Shown: positions 1 through 8,569 of the stretch, one piece after another
How the letters are laid out: each line of letters starts with the position of its first letter
Numbering within the stretch: position 1 is the first letter of the stretch
Assembly: GCF_000303155.1 (NCBI RefSeq)
Contig: NC_018719.1
Coordinates: 1,550,001-1,614,000, forward strand
Source of the DNA: Candidatus Nitrososphaera gargensis Ga9.2
GTDB taxonomy: Archaea > Thermoproteota > Nitrososphaeria > Nitrososphaerales > Nitrososphaeraceae
Length of the DNA stretch: 64,000 nucleotides
Direction: 5' to 3'
The notes under the pieces: generated by a model
Databases searched by the model: none
What the model saw: only the letters and a program-made list of their open reading frames with translations
Told to the model about the DNA's origin: nothing
Translations under genes and position numbers: made by a program

Positions 1-774
1 TTGAACAAACCTTGGGCTGTCAATGTAGAGCAGCCTGGCCTGTAGCGTATTTTTTAGCAGTTTCACATTCCTGTTCAGGTCCTTCCTATCTTTTCCGCCA
101 ACAACGAAATTCACCATTATCTTAAACAATCTTGTCTGGCCGTTTGTTAGAAGCTCCAGAGTCTGATGTGCCATCGTATACCTCTGGACAAGTTCGTAGG
201 GTGATGTCCTGCGTTTTTGCTGGTCTGCAAGGATCATTCCGCTGAGGAACTTTGCATATTTGTTCATCTTTGCTGTAGCCTGCTCCTGCATTATTGGGAC
301 AATTACTATCGATACCTCATCGGCGATCCCATAAGTCTCGCTAACAAAGCCTTCAACAAGAGTGCTCGACAGCTTGTACAGGGTAAATGTCCTGACCATC
401 TTTCCTTCAGGGAGTATCATCCTGTCACTCATCTTTCTGATGATTGTTGTATACGATGGAATTTCCGAAATTCTGTTGTATAGCAGGCCAAAACTTGACA
501 GCCTGTCGTCGATGTTTTCCTCACTTTCAACAAAATACCGGTAGAACTGCATATCATAGAAATCGTCGCCGATAGGAATTCCCTTGCTGCTCCTCTTGGC
601 TACAAGTCGGATTCCGCTATTCAGTGAATTGAGAAACTGTCTGAACCTCTCGATAAGTTCCTGCTGCTTTGAATTTGGCAGCATCACAAAGTTCAGCGGC
701 TGTACTTCATAGATGTATTTGAGACGGTCTTTACTCGATAATTCAGCCAGAAAGCCTGCTGCAGGGATGTTCAA
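1..774 (-). CDS. VirB4-like ATPase, N-terminal part (runs off window)
   Basis: This minus-strand gene is open from a TTG at 774 to the window edge, so about 258 N-terminal residues are visible. The TTG overlaps the TGA of the upstream PrgI-like gene in the sequence TTGA, which indicates translational coupling. No Walker motif lies in the visible part. Its alpha/beta character, with a stretch reading SSKDRLKYIYEVQPLNFV, fits the N-terminal domain of VirB4/TrbE/CagE ATPases. The gene order PrgI then VirB4 is the usual order in Gram-positive conjugation modules. The identification rests mainly on that context and on the TrbL-like gene nearby. It could instead be another HerA/FtsK-type ATPase, such as CedB. 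The ATPase domain would lie outside the window. Confidence 0.55.
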   Translation of the reverse strand, partial: MNIPAAGFLAELSSKDRLKYIYEVQPLNFVMLPNSKQQELIERFRQFLNSLNSGIRLVAKRSSKGIPIGDDFYDMQFYRYFVESEENIDDRLSSFGLLYNRISEIPSYTTIIRKMSDRMILPEGKMVRTFTLYKLSSTLVEGFVSETYGIADEVSIVIVPIMQEQATAKMNKYAKFLSGMILADQQKRRTSPYELVQRYTMAHQTLELLTNGQTRLFKIMVNFVVGGKDRKDLNRNVKLLKNTLQARLLYIDSPRFVQ

Positions 775-1469
775 TTCCGCGCCCCCTGTGCAGTCTTGGT
801 CGCCGAATGCGGTCGTTCTGCCTGCTGTCGCATATGCACGTCGACGGTTACGTTCTTTACAATTGCGGCATAACCATCAGGTTTTACTTCGATTGTGTTA
901 ATGCCTAGTTTTGGTACAAGAGGAATGGTCAGAAATCCCTCCTCGTCTGTCAGCCTTCTTCCTATACTCTTGCCCTCAACCAGTATCTCGCACCCCCTGT
1001 TGGGCAGTGGACTACCTGTTTGTGGGTCCCTGACAAGAACCACCAGCTTCTGCATCTGAGCATCATGGACATCGTCGCCGGCATCCAGCATAGAAATGTC
1101 AATGGTTTCTGAACCTCCATGCACTGAATTGACAGGCAGCGTCAAAATAGGAATCTTGTTCTTTTTAGTTCGTCCAGTACCTCCTGCACCGGTTTTCGGA
1201 GCAAATAGCGCAAACACCATGGATTGCTCGGGCGTCAGTGTCTTTATTCTCTGAAATGCAAATGCGAGACCAAGTATTACAAGAAGGCTTGTTACGGCAA
1301 CCTTTAGCATGTCATCACCTACGCTGTTAAAGGCCGCCCATGCAGAGATGCCAAACACAAAGACTATGGCAACCTGCCTTACAGTCAATTTGCCGATGGG
1401 CGTGTCAAAGAACTTTTCATGAAGGAAGCCTATCTCTTCAAACCATAGCGACCTTATTACTTCAGGCAT
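771..1469 (-). CDS. PrgI-like membrane protein with C-terminal Ig-like domain
   Basis: A 232-residue protein. The N-terminus is a cytoplasmic stretch (FFDTPIGKLTVRQVAIVF) followed by two closely spaced membrane segments at about residues 30-70, which is the plan of PrgI-family proteins of conjugation systems. Residues about 130-215 form a beta-rich domain of carboxypeptidase-regulatory/Ig-like type (RDPQTGSPLPNRGCEILVEG) that bacterial PrgI lacks. The gene overlaps the VirB4-like gene by 4 bp. PrgI function is poorly known; it is a small inner-membrane component. The family call is an inference from topology plus the neighbouring VirB4-like gene. The C-terminal extension is unusual. Confidence 0.6.
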   Translation of the reverse strand: MPEVIRSLWFEEIGFLHEKFFDTPIGKLTVRQVAIVFVFGISAWAAFNSVGDDMLKVAVTSLLVILGLAFAFQRIKTLTPEQSMVFALFAPKTGAGGTGRTKKNKIPILTLPVNSVHGGSETIDISMLDAGDDVHDAQMQKLVVLVRDPQTGSPLPNRGCEILVEGKSIGRRLTDEEGFLTIPLVPKLGINTIEVKPDGYAAIVKNVTVDVHMRQQAERPHSATKTAQGARN

Positions 1470-1516
1470 GTATACAGCAGCATAAACTGCGAGGACTTAA
1501 AACGCAGAAATCCGTA

Positions 1517-1954
1517 TCAGACATGCAACGTGATAGGAGATAATCCCAACACAGAGAATATCTCTTTCATCTCTTGTAACGACTCATCAATTGACATATC
1601 AATCCTATAGAGATGTGAGTTGCAGTTACAGTCGCTTGAGCCAAAAGCCGGAACCCTATTGGAGAATGTCTTAGATGCAATCGCTTTGCTGACTTTACAT
1701 TCGACTCTCTTACTCGTCTCTCCCATTATCGCATATTCTATAGAGGCGTAAGGAGAGCTTGTCAGATAGTCTATATGCCAATGCATGTTCTCCTTCCTTT
1801 TTGACAGGTGTCTGGATATCCTTGGCTCAAGGCCATTGAGGGCTGAACCGACATAGGCGTAGACGCCTTTCTCAAAGCGCAGTCTACCGAGGGAACCGGT
1901 TCTTGCGGTAACAGGCCTGCCAATATGCATCAGGAGGACGTAGACACCGTTCAT
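1517..1954 (-). CDS. DUF123 GIY-YIG-like nuclease domain protein
   Basis: A 145-residue protein matching the archaeal DUF123 family, a GIY-YIG-like fold sometimes fused to endonuclease III. The hallmarks are GVYAYVGSALNGLEPRISRH near residue 30, the WHIDYL motif near residue 60 and the cysteine-rich FGSSDCNCNSHL near residue 105. It is full length for the stand-alone form. A DNA repair or processing role is presumed from the family and has not been shown. It lies between the PrgI-like gene and an AbrB-like gene, which points downstream on the opposite strand. Confidence 0.8.
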   Translation of the reverse strand: MNGVYVLLMHIGRPVTARTGSLGRLRFEKGVYAYVGSALNGLEPRISRHLSKRKENMHWHIDYLTSSPYASIEYAIMGETSKRVECKVSKAIASKTFSNRVPAFGSSDCNCNSHLYRIDMSIDESLQEMKEIFSVLGLSPITLHV

Positions 1955-2100
1955 CTAGGTTAGTATCGACCTGTCGAGGATGTGGAAAAAGTTTTTCGTC
2001 GTCAAGATTCCGGTGTTTCGTTGTTCTGTAATGCAAAATCACAGGCGACAAACACGGCTTCAACAATGCGGTTATTTACAGGCGCAGCCATTTGTCATTC

Positions 2101-2340
2101 ATGACCATGAATGAGGTGTTTGTGGAGGTCACTAGGAAAGGTTGTGTCATGATACCAAAAGCGTTCAGAGAGAAACATCACATCGAGGGCAAGGCGCTCC
2201 TTGTTGACACCAAGGAAGGAGTTCTGATAAAGTCCATTCTAGATCCTCTGACAGAGAAAGGCTCCCTGAAGAAGCTCTTTGCAGGCAGAACAACAAAGCA
2301 ACTGCTCAGGGAGGCTAGGTTCGAGGAGGAAAAAGCATAA
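2101..2340 (+). CDS. SpoVT/AbrB-type small DNA-binding protein (antitoxin-like)
   Basis: A small protein with a MazE/AbrB swapped-hairpin N-terminus (VFVEVTRKGCVMIPKAFREK) and a charged C-terminal tail (KKLFAGRTTKQLLREARFEEEKA) of the VapB type. The ATG at 2101 is preferred; a TTG at 2092 and an internal ATG at 2107 are alternatives. VapB antitoxins are normally followed by a PIN-domain VapC toxin. None follows here: the next 80 bp hold a palindrome and then a gene on the opposite strand. It may therefore be an orphan antitoxin or a transcriptional regulator. Confidence 0.75.
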   Translation: MTMNEVFVEVTRKGCVMIPKAFREKHHIEGKALLVDTKEGVLIKSILDPLTEKGSLKKLFAGRTTKQLLREARFEEEKA

Positions 2341-2368
2341 CGAACAACTTTCAAGTTCGTATGCATAC

Positions 2369-2391
2369 AACATCACCATTATGGTGATGTT
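2369..2391. promoter_or_regulatory. Perfect 11-bp inverted repeat after the AbrB-like gene
   Basis: AACATCACCAT, one T, then ATGGTGATGTT forms a perfect palindrome 28 bp after the AbrB-like stop codon. A weaker inverted repeat (CGAAC/GTTCG) lies at 2341-2359. It lacks a U-tract, so it is more like an operator or mRNA hairpin than an intrinsic terminator. AbrB-type proteins bind such sites, so autoregulation is possible but unproven. Confidence 0.5.
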
Positions 2392-2484
2392 AGCGACATA
2401 CGCACTCGAGTACGCGACAGAACTATGACCGGAGAAACGGGGGCAACCTCTCCAGGAAGCCGGTGGCCTTCAGGGCTTGGTGGT

Positions 2485-3009
2485 TCACTGTGCCTGAGCG
2501 GTTCTTACATACATCCAGACCTTGCTGCCTGTGCTTTCCCGTCCCGCATGAACGAATCCCCACTTTTTGTAGTATCCTGCCTTTTCCCTGTTTGTTTCAA
2601 GACAGAGTACCGCACACCCGACCTTCTGGCCCACTTCTATTGCAAGCCCTAGGCAGTATTTGCATATCGATAGCCCGATTCTTTTGTTACGATACTTCTT
2701 GTCTACGCCCATTTGACCCAGTAGCATAGCGGGATAGTATTTTGTAGTCGCACCTTCGACTGCGTGACCGTCAGCAAGTTTCTTCACTTCTATTGCAGAC
2801 ATGGATACTGCACAGAAGGCGACGACCTTGCCATCGTATCGGACAGTGTAAACTCTGCTTAAGTTGCTGTCTTCATAGAGTCTGGCTTTCTTGCGTATGA
2901 ATTCGTCTACTCCAAGAGGATCGGACCCATCATCTTCGGTGAAGTCATTGTTTGAGAAATCGTCTTTAGGCGTAAAATGGGAAAAATCAAGGTCGTCTGG
3001 ATTGATCAA
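2485..3009 (-). CDS. GNAT-family N-acetyltransferase, possible toxin
   Basis: A 174-residue GNAT protein. Residues about 100-120 carry the acetyl-CoA loop region (LGQMGVDKKYRNKRIGLSIC, with RNKRIG in the Q/R-x-x-G-x-G/A position). It continues with LCLETNREKAGYYKKWGFV, the typical strand 5 to helix 4 ending. It starts at TTG 3009, which overlaps the TGA of a 48-residue upstream ORF (TTGA), so the two are translationally coupled. GNAT toxins of the TacT type acetylate aminoacyl-tRNA and are encoded after a small antitoxin. The layout fits that, but the substrate cannot be read from sequence; it could be an ordinary acetyltransferase. Confidence 0.8.
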   Translation of the reverse strand: MINPDDLDFSHFTPKDDFSNNDFTEDDGSDPLGVDEFIRKKARLYEDSNLSRVYTVRYDGKVVAFCAVSMSAIEVKKLADGHAVEGATTKYYPAMLLGQMGVDKKYRNKRIGLSICKYCLGLAIEVGQKVGCAVLCLETNREKAGYYKKWGFVHAGRESTGSKVWMYVRTAQAQ

Positions 3010-3152
3010 GTCCTGCAGTGCTTTTTGTAGAACTGGTGAGCATCTCTTAAAGATTCCTTCTCTTTGCTAGAAAGAGGCCTGGACATGTATTTCAGAAACT
3101 CTTCGGCATCCTTGCCCTCCAGAACAGGAACCTTAAGATCGGTGGTTGCCAT
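3006..3152 (-). CDS. 48-residue ORF coupled to the GNAT gene (antitoxin candidate)
   Basis: It starts at ATG 3152 and stops at TGA 3006-3008, which is shared with the TTG start of the GNAT gene. The product is charged and mostly helical (VPVLEGKDAEEFLKYMSRPL near the start), and ends HQFYKKHCRT. It has no recognised domain and is shorter than a classical ribbon-helix-helix antitoxin. An 18-bp palindrome lies 10 bp upstream of the start codon, the usual place for an autoregulatory operator. The antitoxin role is inferred only from gene order, coupling and that palindrome. Confidence 0.6.
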   Translation of the reverse strand: MATTDLKVPVLEGKDAEEFLKYMSRPLSSKEKESLRDAHQFYKKHCRT

Positions 3153-3162
3153 GTTATCGACG

Positions 3163-3180
3163 TGTTGTTCTGGAACAACA
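3163..3180. promoter_or_regulatory. 18-bp palindrome upstream of the GNAT module
   Basis: TGTTGTTC, TG, GAACAACA is a perfect 8-bp inverted repeat with a 2-bp centre. It lies 10 bp upstream of the 48-residue ORF. Position and symmetry suggest an operator for autoregulation. Confidence 0.5.
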
Positions 3181-3387
3181 TCTTAGATAAACCTTACTTT
3201 GTAACCAGGTCGTCTGGAAACCCGGGTTGCAAGGTAGCTTTCAAGGTAAGAGATTCCCGACCAAGACTTGACACGCTTCGTTAAGTGCCGTAGTTATGAC
3301 CGACAATGGGTTTTCAGATGGCATCTGTACGCACCCAAGACTGCGACATACAATAAAGATTTATAGATGATAATTACATATAGATAT

Positions 3388-3645
3388 ATGGTCGGTAAAG
3401 ACAAGAGAACGTGGAGCCTGAGGCTATCTTCTGAGACCATTTCAGTAATCGAGAGTATCATGCTTGACGTAAAGATGGATATGATAAAGAAGCAGAGAGG
3501 CAGATGGAGCGTGCCGGAGGACGAGGTCTTCAGGGCTGTAATGAAAGAACACCTTGAATGCATCGGGAAAAAAGACAAAGAACGTTATCAGCAACTGGTT
3601 AAACAGATCGAAGAGACCGGAGGAAGCGGATTCTTCAAGGAGTGA
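3388..3645 (+). CDS. Small basic protein, possibly a ribbon-helix-helix regulator
   Basis: An 85-residue product from ATG 3388; an in-frame ATG at 3367 would add seven residues. The opening (KDKRTWSLRLSSETISVIES) looks like a beta strand followed by a helix, as in ribbon-helix-helix proteins. The rest is a lysine/glutamate-rich helical tail. Upstream, an AT-rich stretch (TTTATAGATGATAATT) looks like a TATA-type promoter. It lies 10 bp ahead of the next gene and probably shares its transcript. The function is unknown. Confidence 0.6.
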   Translation: MVGKDKRTWSLRLSSETISVIESIMLDVKMDMIKKQRGRWSVPEDEVFRAVMKEHLECIGKKDKERYQQLVKQIEETGGSGFFKE

Positions 3646-3655
3646 TTATTGACAA

Positions 3656-4390
3656 ATGATAATACTGCAAAATGGAGAACAACTCATCAGGAAAGATGGT
3701 GCCGAGCTATTCAGCGACGAAAAGAAGTTCGGAAAGGGTACGCTCTATCTCACAAACATAAGAATGATGTTTGAAACGGAAAATGGTATGGTGCAACGGC
3801 TTATTGTTTTACACTCTATCCAATCTGTAGTTCCAGTCAAGAAACACGAATTCACCGTTTCATACATGAACGATGACAGTACCGGAATATTCACGGACAG
3901 ATATAAGATTATGGATGGAGAGAAGTGTGAAGACTGGATTGAAGATTTCCGAAACATATGCAATACTTCCATGTTATCTGGCGCAAATTCGGTCTATTCG
4001 AAATCTACAACTGAAGGCAGAGAAAATAGAATAGAATCTTTACAGGACGACAGACAGAACGTAAATGACGTAGTTGTAGATGTAAATTCAAAAACACTTT
4101 CGTGGAAAAAGATTGAAGGCTGGAGGAAGTTTCCTGATGAGCATATCTGGCAAGGTACCAAAAGACTCGATAGCATGACAAATGAAGAATGGCATGCATT
4201 CAAACAAGAATCATTTGCTTTGGATGATCGGCTCTTCAAACTGAAGCATGAATATCTGAACGCAAAGAAACGCGGAGATAAACAGAGGTGTGCAGAGATC
4301 GGAGAAGAAATGCAGATAATCAATCTGGAACTTACTGGAAGAAAAGTAATTCCATTCAAAAGTATAACTCGTGAGCAGTTCTCAGAATGA
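3656..4390 (+). CDS. GRAM/PH-like domain protein
   Basis: A 244-residue soluble protein. Residues 1-105 have a GRAM/PH-like pattern: GTLYLTNIRMMFETENG, then a strand-rich stretch, then a closing helix with a tryptophan (EDWIEDFRNI). The remainder is hydrophilic, with a helical segment at about 170-225 that may form a coiled coil. The domain call is from pattern only. GRAM-like domains bind lipids or partner proteins in eukaryotes; the archaeal role is unknown. It follows the small basic protein and converges on the TrbL-like gene. Confidence 0.5.
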   Translation: MIILQNGEQLIRKDGAELFSDEKKFGKGTLYLTNIRMMFETENGMVQRLIVLHSIQSVVPVKKHEFTVSYMNDDSTGIFTDRYKIMDGEKCEDWIEDFRNICNTSMLSGANSVYSKSTTEGRENRIESLQDDRQNVNDVVVDVNSKTLSWKKIEGWRKFPDEHIWQGTKRLDSMTNEEWHAFKQESFALDDRLFKLKHEYLNAKKRGDKQRCAEIGEEMQIINLELTGRKVIPFKSITREQFSE

Positions 4391-4407
4391 ACCGAGTCAT
4401 ATAACTG

Positions 4408-6222
4408 CTAGGAATCTGGGAACAGGCTCGACAAGGAAACTATTGTATCAGAGTAATTCATTTTTCGTTCTTTCAATCTCTTCTCTTGTCGTAGTGTCTC
4501 CACACTATTCCTGAGCTTAGATGGGAATTCTTGTCTTAATCCAAGTAGATTCGATATCGTGTGTTTTGGTAATTGTCCTTTCTCCTCAACTTTCCTTAGG
4601 TTTAATGATATCCTGCTTGCAAGTATTGGATTCTGTTTCATCAGATTCAGGTCATTTCTGAACTTTTCTGCAGTCTCTTCTGGTTTTGTAGAGAGTGAAG
4701 GTTGTCCTAACGACCTAGCCAGTATGTCAGATAGTTGTTTATCGTCTAAATCCATGATGTCGTTAATGTATTGCCACCCATGCTTTGCACTTTCTCCTTC
4801 TATTGGCTTGAACGCCATATCAGATATCGTGCCCTGCATATGCAGCAAAGCTGTTTTGTATGGAGCGCTGCTTCTGATGGAATCGAGACCCTGCATCGAC
4901 TGTCTTGAAACCTGGATCTTGTCCGGCAACGCATTTGGACCTATGCTAATGCCTTTGGTAGCTTCCAGCAGACCTTTACCATAGCCCTTTGTTCCACCAA
5001 GGGTCATGGCAGGAGCCATTATCCTCAGACCGTCTGTGAATCCTACAACCCTGTTGCCAATGTCTGCAAAAGTGCTTCCGCCAGCAAATTTGGTGGATGG
5101 GCCAAACACCTTGCCAAAGCCGCCCGCAGTCTGCATAACCGACGTACCGGCAGCTAAAGCACCTCCTCCTGCCATCGCACCGATAACCGCAGCTCCAGTT
5201 CCAGCAGTTGTGACCATGCTGACGGTGCTTGAAAACACACTGCCAACTTTGGGTGCAAGAACGGTTGGCATCAGAGCGGTTGCAACCAGAGTTCCAAATG
5301 CTGCAAGGACGGATAGCAGACCACCCCACTCCGTTGCGACTTCATAGCCGAACTTTAGGAATATCGCCGCTATAAGGCTTGCAAGTATCAGACCTACCTC
5401 CATCTCTATCAGCGAGTCCGCTACGCCTTTGGTAAGGGGAATCAGCCTCAAAATCAGAATCAGAGGCATCATGACCAGGATGGCGCCTACAAAGAATATC
5501 CGGAGGGTTCCAAGAATCGCCACGGCAAGCAGCTCTACAAGAACAAGTATGAAGACAAACACAGATAATATCGTCTGCACAATGCCCTGAGGAACGTTGA
5601 CAAACTCGGGGCTAATTGCTGCCTTCAAAAGCCCTGTTATCTCCCCATTCTTCAGTATCATCCCAGAAGACGGGTCGGTTATCACGTTGAACATAGTGGC
5701 AGTTGTATTGTAGATTGGGAGAATCAGGAAAAGCACAACCAGCGTAAACAGGCTGCTGGAAAGGATATGCGATGCAGTTCCTTCCTTCAATATTCCAAAG
5801 TTCTCTACAGCATAGCTCAGGCCTGCCATCAAAAGCACAAACACAAAGAAGAAAAGGGCAACGTTCTGGATCAAAGGATATACCTCAAGTATCGCAGTCT
5901 CGACGCCGCCGTTGTTAACTGATGGGTCAGCTACAGGCAGTTTCACAAGAAAATAATAGACGCCCTGTTCGCCACCGACGCTGTCAAGGATCCAGCCAAA
6001 AGCTCCAGCTAGGCCGTCTGTGAACGCCTTTACTGTCAGACCAAACATCTGCCCGAAGGCATCTGCCATGATCGACACAGGGTCCGGTGCTATCGGCACT
6101 GGTGGCGAGGAGTCAGATTGTGAAGTACTGTCGGCACTATTGCTGTCAACAACGATGCCACTGGCAGCAGTAACAACGACCATCAGGAATGCGAGGATTG
6201 CCTGTGCTGGATCCAACAACAC
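4408..6222 (-). CDS. TrbL/VirB6-like polytopic membrane protein
   Basis: A 604-residue protein. An N-terminal hydrophobic segment (AQAILAFLMVVVTAASGIVV) is followed by an extracellular linker. About seven more membrane segments lie between residues 105 and 345, including one long hydrophobic block (FVFILVLVELLAVAILGTLR). Next come a glycine/alanine-rich stretch and a roughly 230-residue charged cytoplasmic tail. This layout matches TrbL/VirB6 of type IV secretion and CedA-like proteins of the crenarchaeal DNA-import system. It is encoded between the TadC-like gene and the PrgI/VirB4-like pair on the same strand. The role, a membrane channel component, is inferred from topology and context. 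Confidence 0.6.
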   Translation of the reverse strand: MLLDPAQAILAFLMVVVTAASGIVVDSNSADSTSQSDSSPPVPIAPDPVSIMADAFGQMFGLTVKAFTDGLAGAFGWILDSVGGEQGVYYFLVKLPVADPSVNNGGVETAILEVYPLIQNVALFFFVFVLLMAGLSYAVENFGILKEGTASHILSSSLFTLVVLFLILPIYNTTATMFNVITDPSSGMILKNGEITGLLKAAISPEFVNVPQGIVQTILSVFVFILVLVELLAVAILGTLRIFFVGAILVMMPLILILRLIPLTKGVADSLIEMEVGLILASLIAAIFLKFGYEVATEWGGLLSVLAAFGTLVATALMPTVLAPKVGSVFSSTVSMVTTAGTGAAVIGAMAGGGALAAGTSVMQTAGGFGKVFGPSTKFAGGSTFADIGNRVVGFTDGLRIMAPAMTLGGTKGYGKGLLEATKGISIGPNALPDKIQVSRQSMQGLDSIRSSAPYKTALLHMQGTISDMAFKPIEGESAKHGWQYINDIMDLDDKQLSDILARSLGQPSLSTKPEETAEKFRNDLNLMKQNPILASRISLNLRKVEEKGQLPKHTISNLLGLRQEFPSKLRNSVETLRQEKRLKERKMNYSDTIVSLSSLFPDS

Positions 6223-6349
6223 TAGTATTCATCAGAAAGCTGACCTGTGTTCTTAAAAGGCTGAATTATTGCAGGCTCGGGAATTGGGCGACTATTCATT
6301 CCAAATGAAAAGAAAAGGTCGTAATCTACACAACTTCATCCTGTGCAGC

Positions 6350-8503
6350 CTATCCTGTCACCATTCGAATTATGCCTGAAACAAACTCTGTTGACAGGGA
6401 AATCGATATAGCTGCAATTGCCGCGGTCACGGCTATTCTGAGGGTATTCTTTGAAGTCAGGTCGATTGCTTTTCCAGCCACAAAAGCCATGCTTGCAGAT
6501 GCCGCCACAATCATCATGTTTGTTGTCTGGATCAATTCGTCCGGGACTGACGATATCTGTTTCAAGATTCCGACTTCCGAAGCTGATGCCACAGTAGAGC
6601 TAAAGGCAGTCATCAAACTTGCCATAAGCGCCACGGTAAATGCCAGACCTATCGGTGTAAGGTAAGTGAGAACTTCGTACAGCTGCATCGTACTCTTGGC
6701 TTCTTTCTTTATCTGATTCACATTGCTCACAAAGTTGGTTAGAGTCTCAAGTGCAGATGCTGTACCTCCTCCGCTATTGACTATTTCACCCAAAAGAAAG
6801 AACGTCAGCCGGCCAAGCCAGCTCCTCACTTTGATTTCTGCGTCGCTCAACCTCAGGCCCATCCGCATCTGCTTTGCTGTGTTTTTGAGCAGTGCGTCAA
6901 ATGTTGTATTGTACGAATTTTCTTCGGCAATTTTGAAGACAGATTTGTTTATGTCGTAGCCCATCTTTTTGTACTCTGTAATATCCCTCAGGAATTGCGG
7001 CAATGCCTTTTCGACGAGCGCTATTTCCCTTCTCTGTGCTATGACCGAGGTGCCGTAAAACACGCCTGTGGATATGATGGATGTTGCAAGAGCTATCCAG
7101 ACCGTTGAATGGGAAAGGAAATATGCTACTACAAAACTTGCTATCGCAGCTACTACACTGAAAGTAGTTTTGCCCTCGATTAGATCATAGGTCTTTGGTT
7201 GCATGTTGCTTATCATCATAAAAACGACTGTGGTAAGCAGGGGAATCAGCACTGCCACAACTGCTCCTGTAATGACCGTGGTTTGCAATGGAAACACGAA
7301 TGCTGTTGTAAGTATGAGTACCGGCATTATGAAGAACAGGCTTACCATGACTTCACCTATGTCAGAAACCATTGCAGTGTAGCGCTGCCACCTGAAACGC
7401 ATGTCGTTCAGAAGCTCCTTTGATTTTGCGTCCAAGTAATGCACCGTATCTCCGCCACTTCTCCATTCGCTTGTATATCCAAGAAGCAGGCCCCTGAACT
7501 TTTCATTTGGATGTACCCTCCCCGCCTGCTCCAGGGCCTCTACCTGGTTCTTGAAAAAGAACTGCACATTCCTCTGTATCATCAGCGCTTCTTTCTCAAG
7601 ATTTGCAAAGACGTTTCTGGAGGCAATGTTTTCAAAACTGTTGTAAAGCGATAGACCTACGCTCTGCATCACTGATGCATATGTGCAAAAAAACGGCAGC
7701 TCGTCTTCTATGCCGCGCTTTCTGTCTCCAGCCATGCTTTTTAGTTTCAGGTAAGGCATCACTAGCATCGCCAATGGAGCAAGCAGAAACAAAAAGGCCG
7801 GAAATAGAGGAGCATCATACTGTTGCAAAGAAATAAGGGCAAAGGCTGTCAGCGGGACACTTGCGACAAGAGCAAGCAAGGAGAAGAACACATACTTGCT
7901 TGATAGGACCTGCGGGTTTGCCAGCATCCCGGACTTGATGACTTCTGGTGTCAGCAGGCGTGTGCTCATAGTTCTTGCGATAGCCGATAGTATGTTGTTT
8001 CTGGAGACCACCCTCAGTCCAAGGTCATTCTCAAACGGCTTTACTGTGACTTCTTTACCTGATCCCTTTCCAGAGCCTCTGGCTTTGGCAGCGCTCCGGT
8101 AATGGAAAATTGCAGTTATCGTCAGTGAGGTAATACCGATTCCAATCAGAACAGGACCAAGTGTATCTGTATAGTTTTCATTTACGGGAGTCAGTGCAGA
8201 CAACACCACTCCTATGCCAAAATAAAGGACAACAGCTGACGCTATGTAAGATACCAGAATAGGATTTGGCTGCCACGAAAGCCTCAATTCCAGATACTCT
8301 GGCTTTTTCCATAATTCTATGGCGTATGTCAACAACACCAGTACTCCTCCCACGCCAATCCCCGTAAGCATGATTCCGGCTATCTGTGTGTAAACAAAGC
8401 CTGAGGCAGAGTACTGGATAAAGACGTGCAGCCCAATGTACGAACATGCTATCAAGAGCGCTATGATTATCAGGTAGGTAATTCTAGAATCTGCCTTGAC
8501 CAT
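6350..8503 (-). CDS. TadC/GspF-like type II secretion platform protein
   Basis: A 717-residue membrane protein of the archaeal TadC/FlaJ class. Three to four N-terminal membrane segments are followed by two T2SSF-type repeats. The first has the soluble part ELPFFCTYASVMQSVGLSLY. The second has LPQFLRDITEYKKMGYDINK and a glycine-containing turn (GEIVNSGGGTASALETL). Each is followed by membrane helices, and the C-terminus is hydrophobic. Such proteins hold the pilus assembly ATPase at the membrane and help extract pilins. The gene follows the ATPase gene by 66 bp on the same strand, the standard pairing. Confidence 0.85.
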   Translation of the reverse strand: MVKADSRITYLIIIALLIACSYIGLHVFIQYSASGFVYTQIAGIMLTGIGVGGVLVLLTYAIELWKKPEYLELRLSWQPNPILVSYIASAVVLYFGIGVVLSALTPVNENYTDTLGPVLIGIGITSLTITAIFHYRSAAKARGSGKGSGKEVTVKPFENDLGLRVVSRNNILSAIARTMSTRLLTPEVIKSGMLANPQVLSSKYVFFSLLALVASVPLTAFALISLQQYDAPLFPAFLFLLAPLAMLVMPYLKLKSMAGDRKRGIEDELPFFCTYASVMQSVGLSLYNSFENIASRNVFANLEKEALMIQRNVQFFFKNQVEALEQAGRVHPNEKFRGLLLGYTSEWRSGGDTVHYLDAKSKELLNDMRFRWQRYTAMVSDIGEVMVSLFFIMPVLILTTAFVFPLQTTVITGAVVAVLIPLLTTVVFMMISNMQPKTYDLIEGKTTFSVVAAIASFVVAYFLSHSTVWIALATSIISTGVFYGTSVIAQRREIALVEKALPQFLRDITEYKKMGYDINKSVFKIAEENSYNTTFDALLKNTAKQMRMGLRLSDAEIKVRSWLGRLTFFLLGEIVNSGGGTASALETLTNFVSNVNQIKKEAKSTMQLYEVLTYLTPIGLAFTVALMASLMTAFSSTVASASEVGILKQISSVPDELIQTTNMMIVAASASMAFVAGKAIDLTSKNTLRIAVTAAIAAISISLSTEFVSGIIRMVTG

Positions 8504-8569
8504 ACAGGATTGTATCGGCCAAGCAGTAAAAAGGAAGAAAAGTGAAACGACAGGAATCGCTGCATTAGA

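Noticed and set aside
3013-3022. CTGCAGTGCT near 3010 as a TGCA element
   Set aside because: Only one full unit is present, it lies inside a coding region and it does not keep the 5-bp phase.
5006-5347. Plus-strand proline/alanine-rich frames opposite the TrbL-like and pilin genes
   Set aside because: They are composition shadows of membrane and Ser/Thr-rich coding sequence with no start signals or domains.
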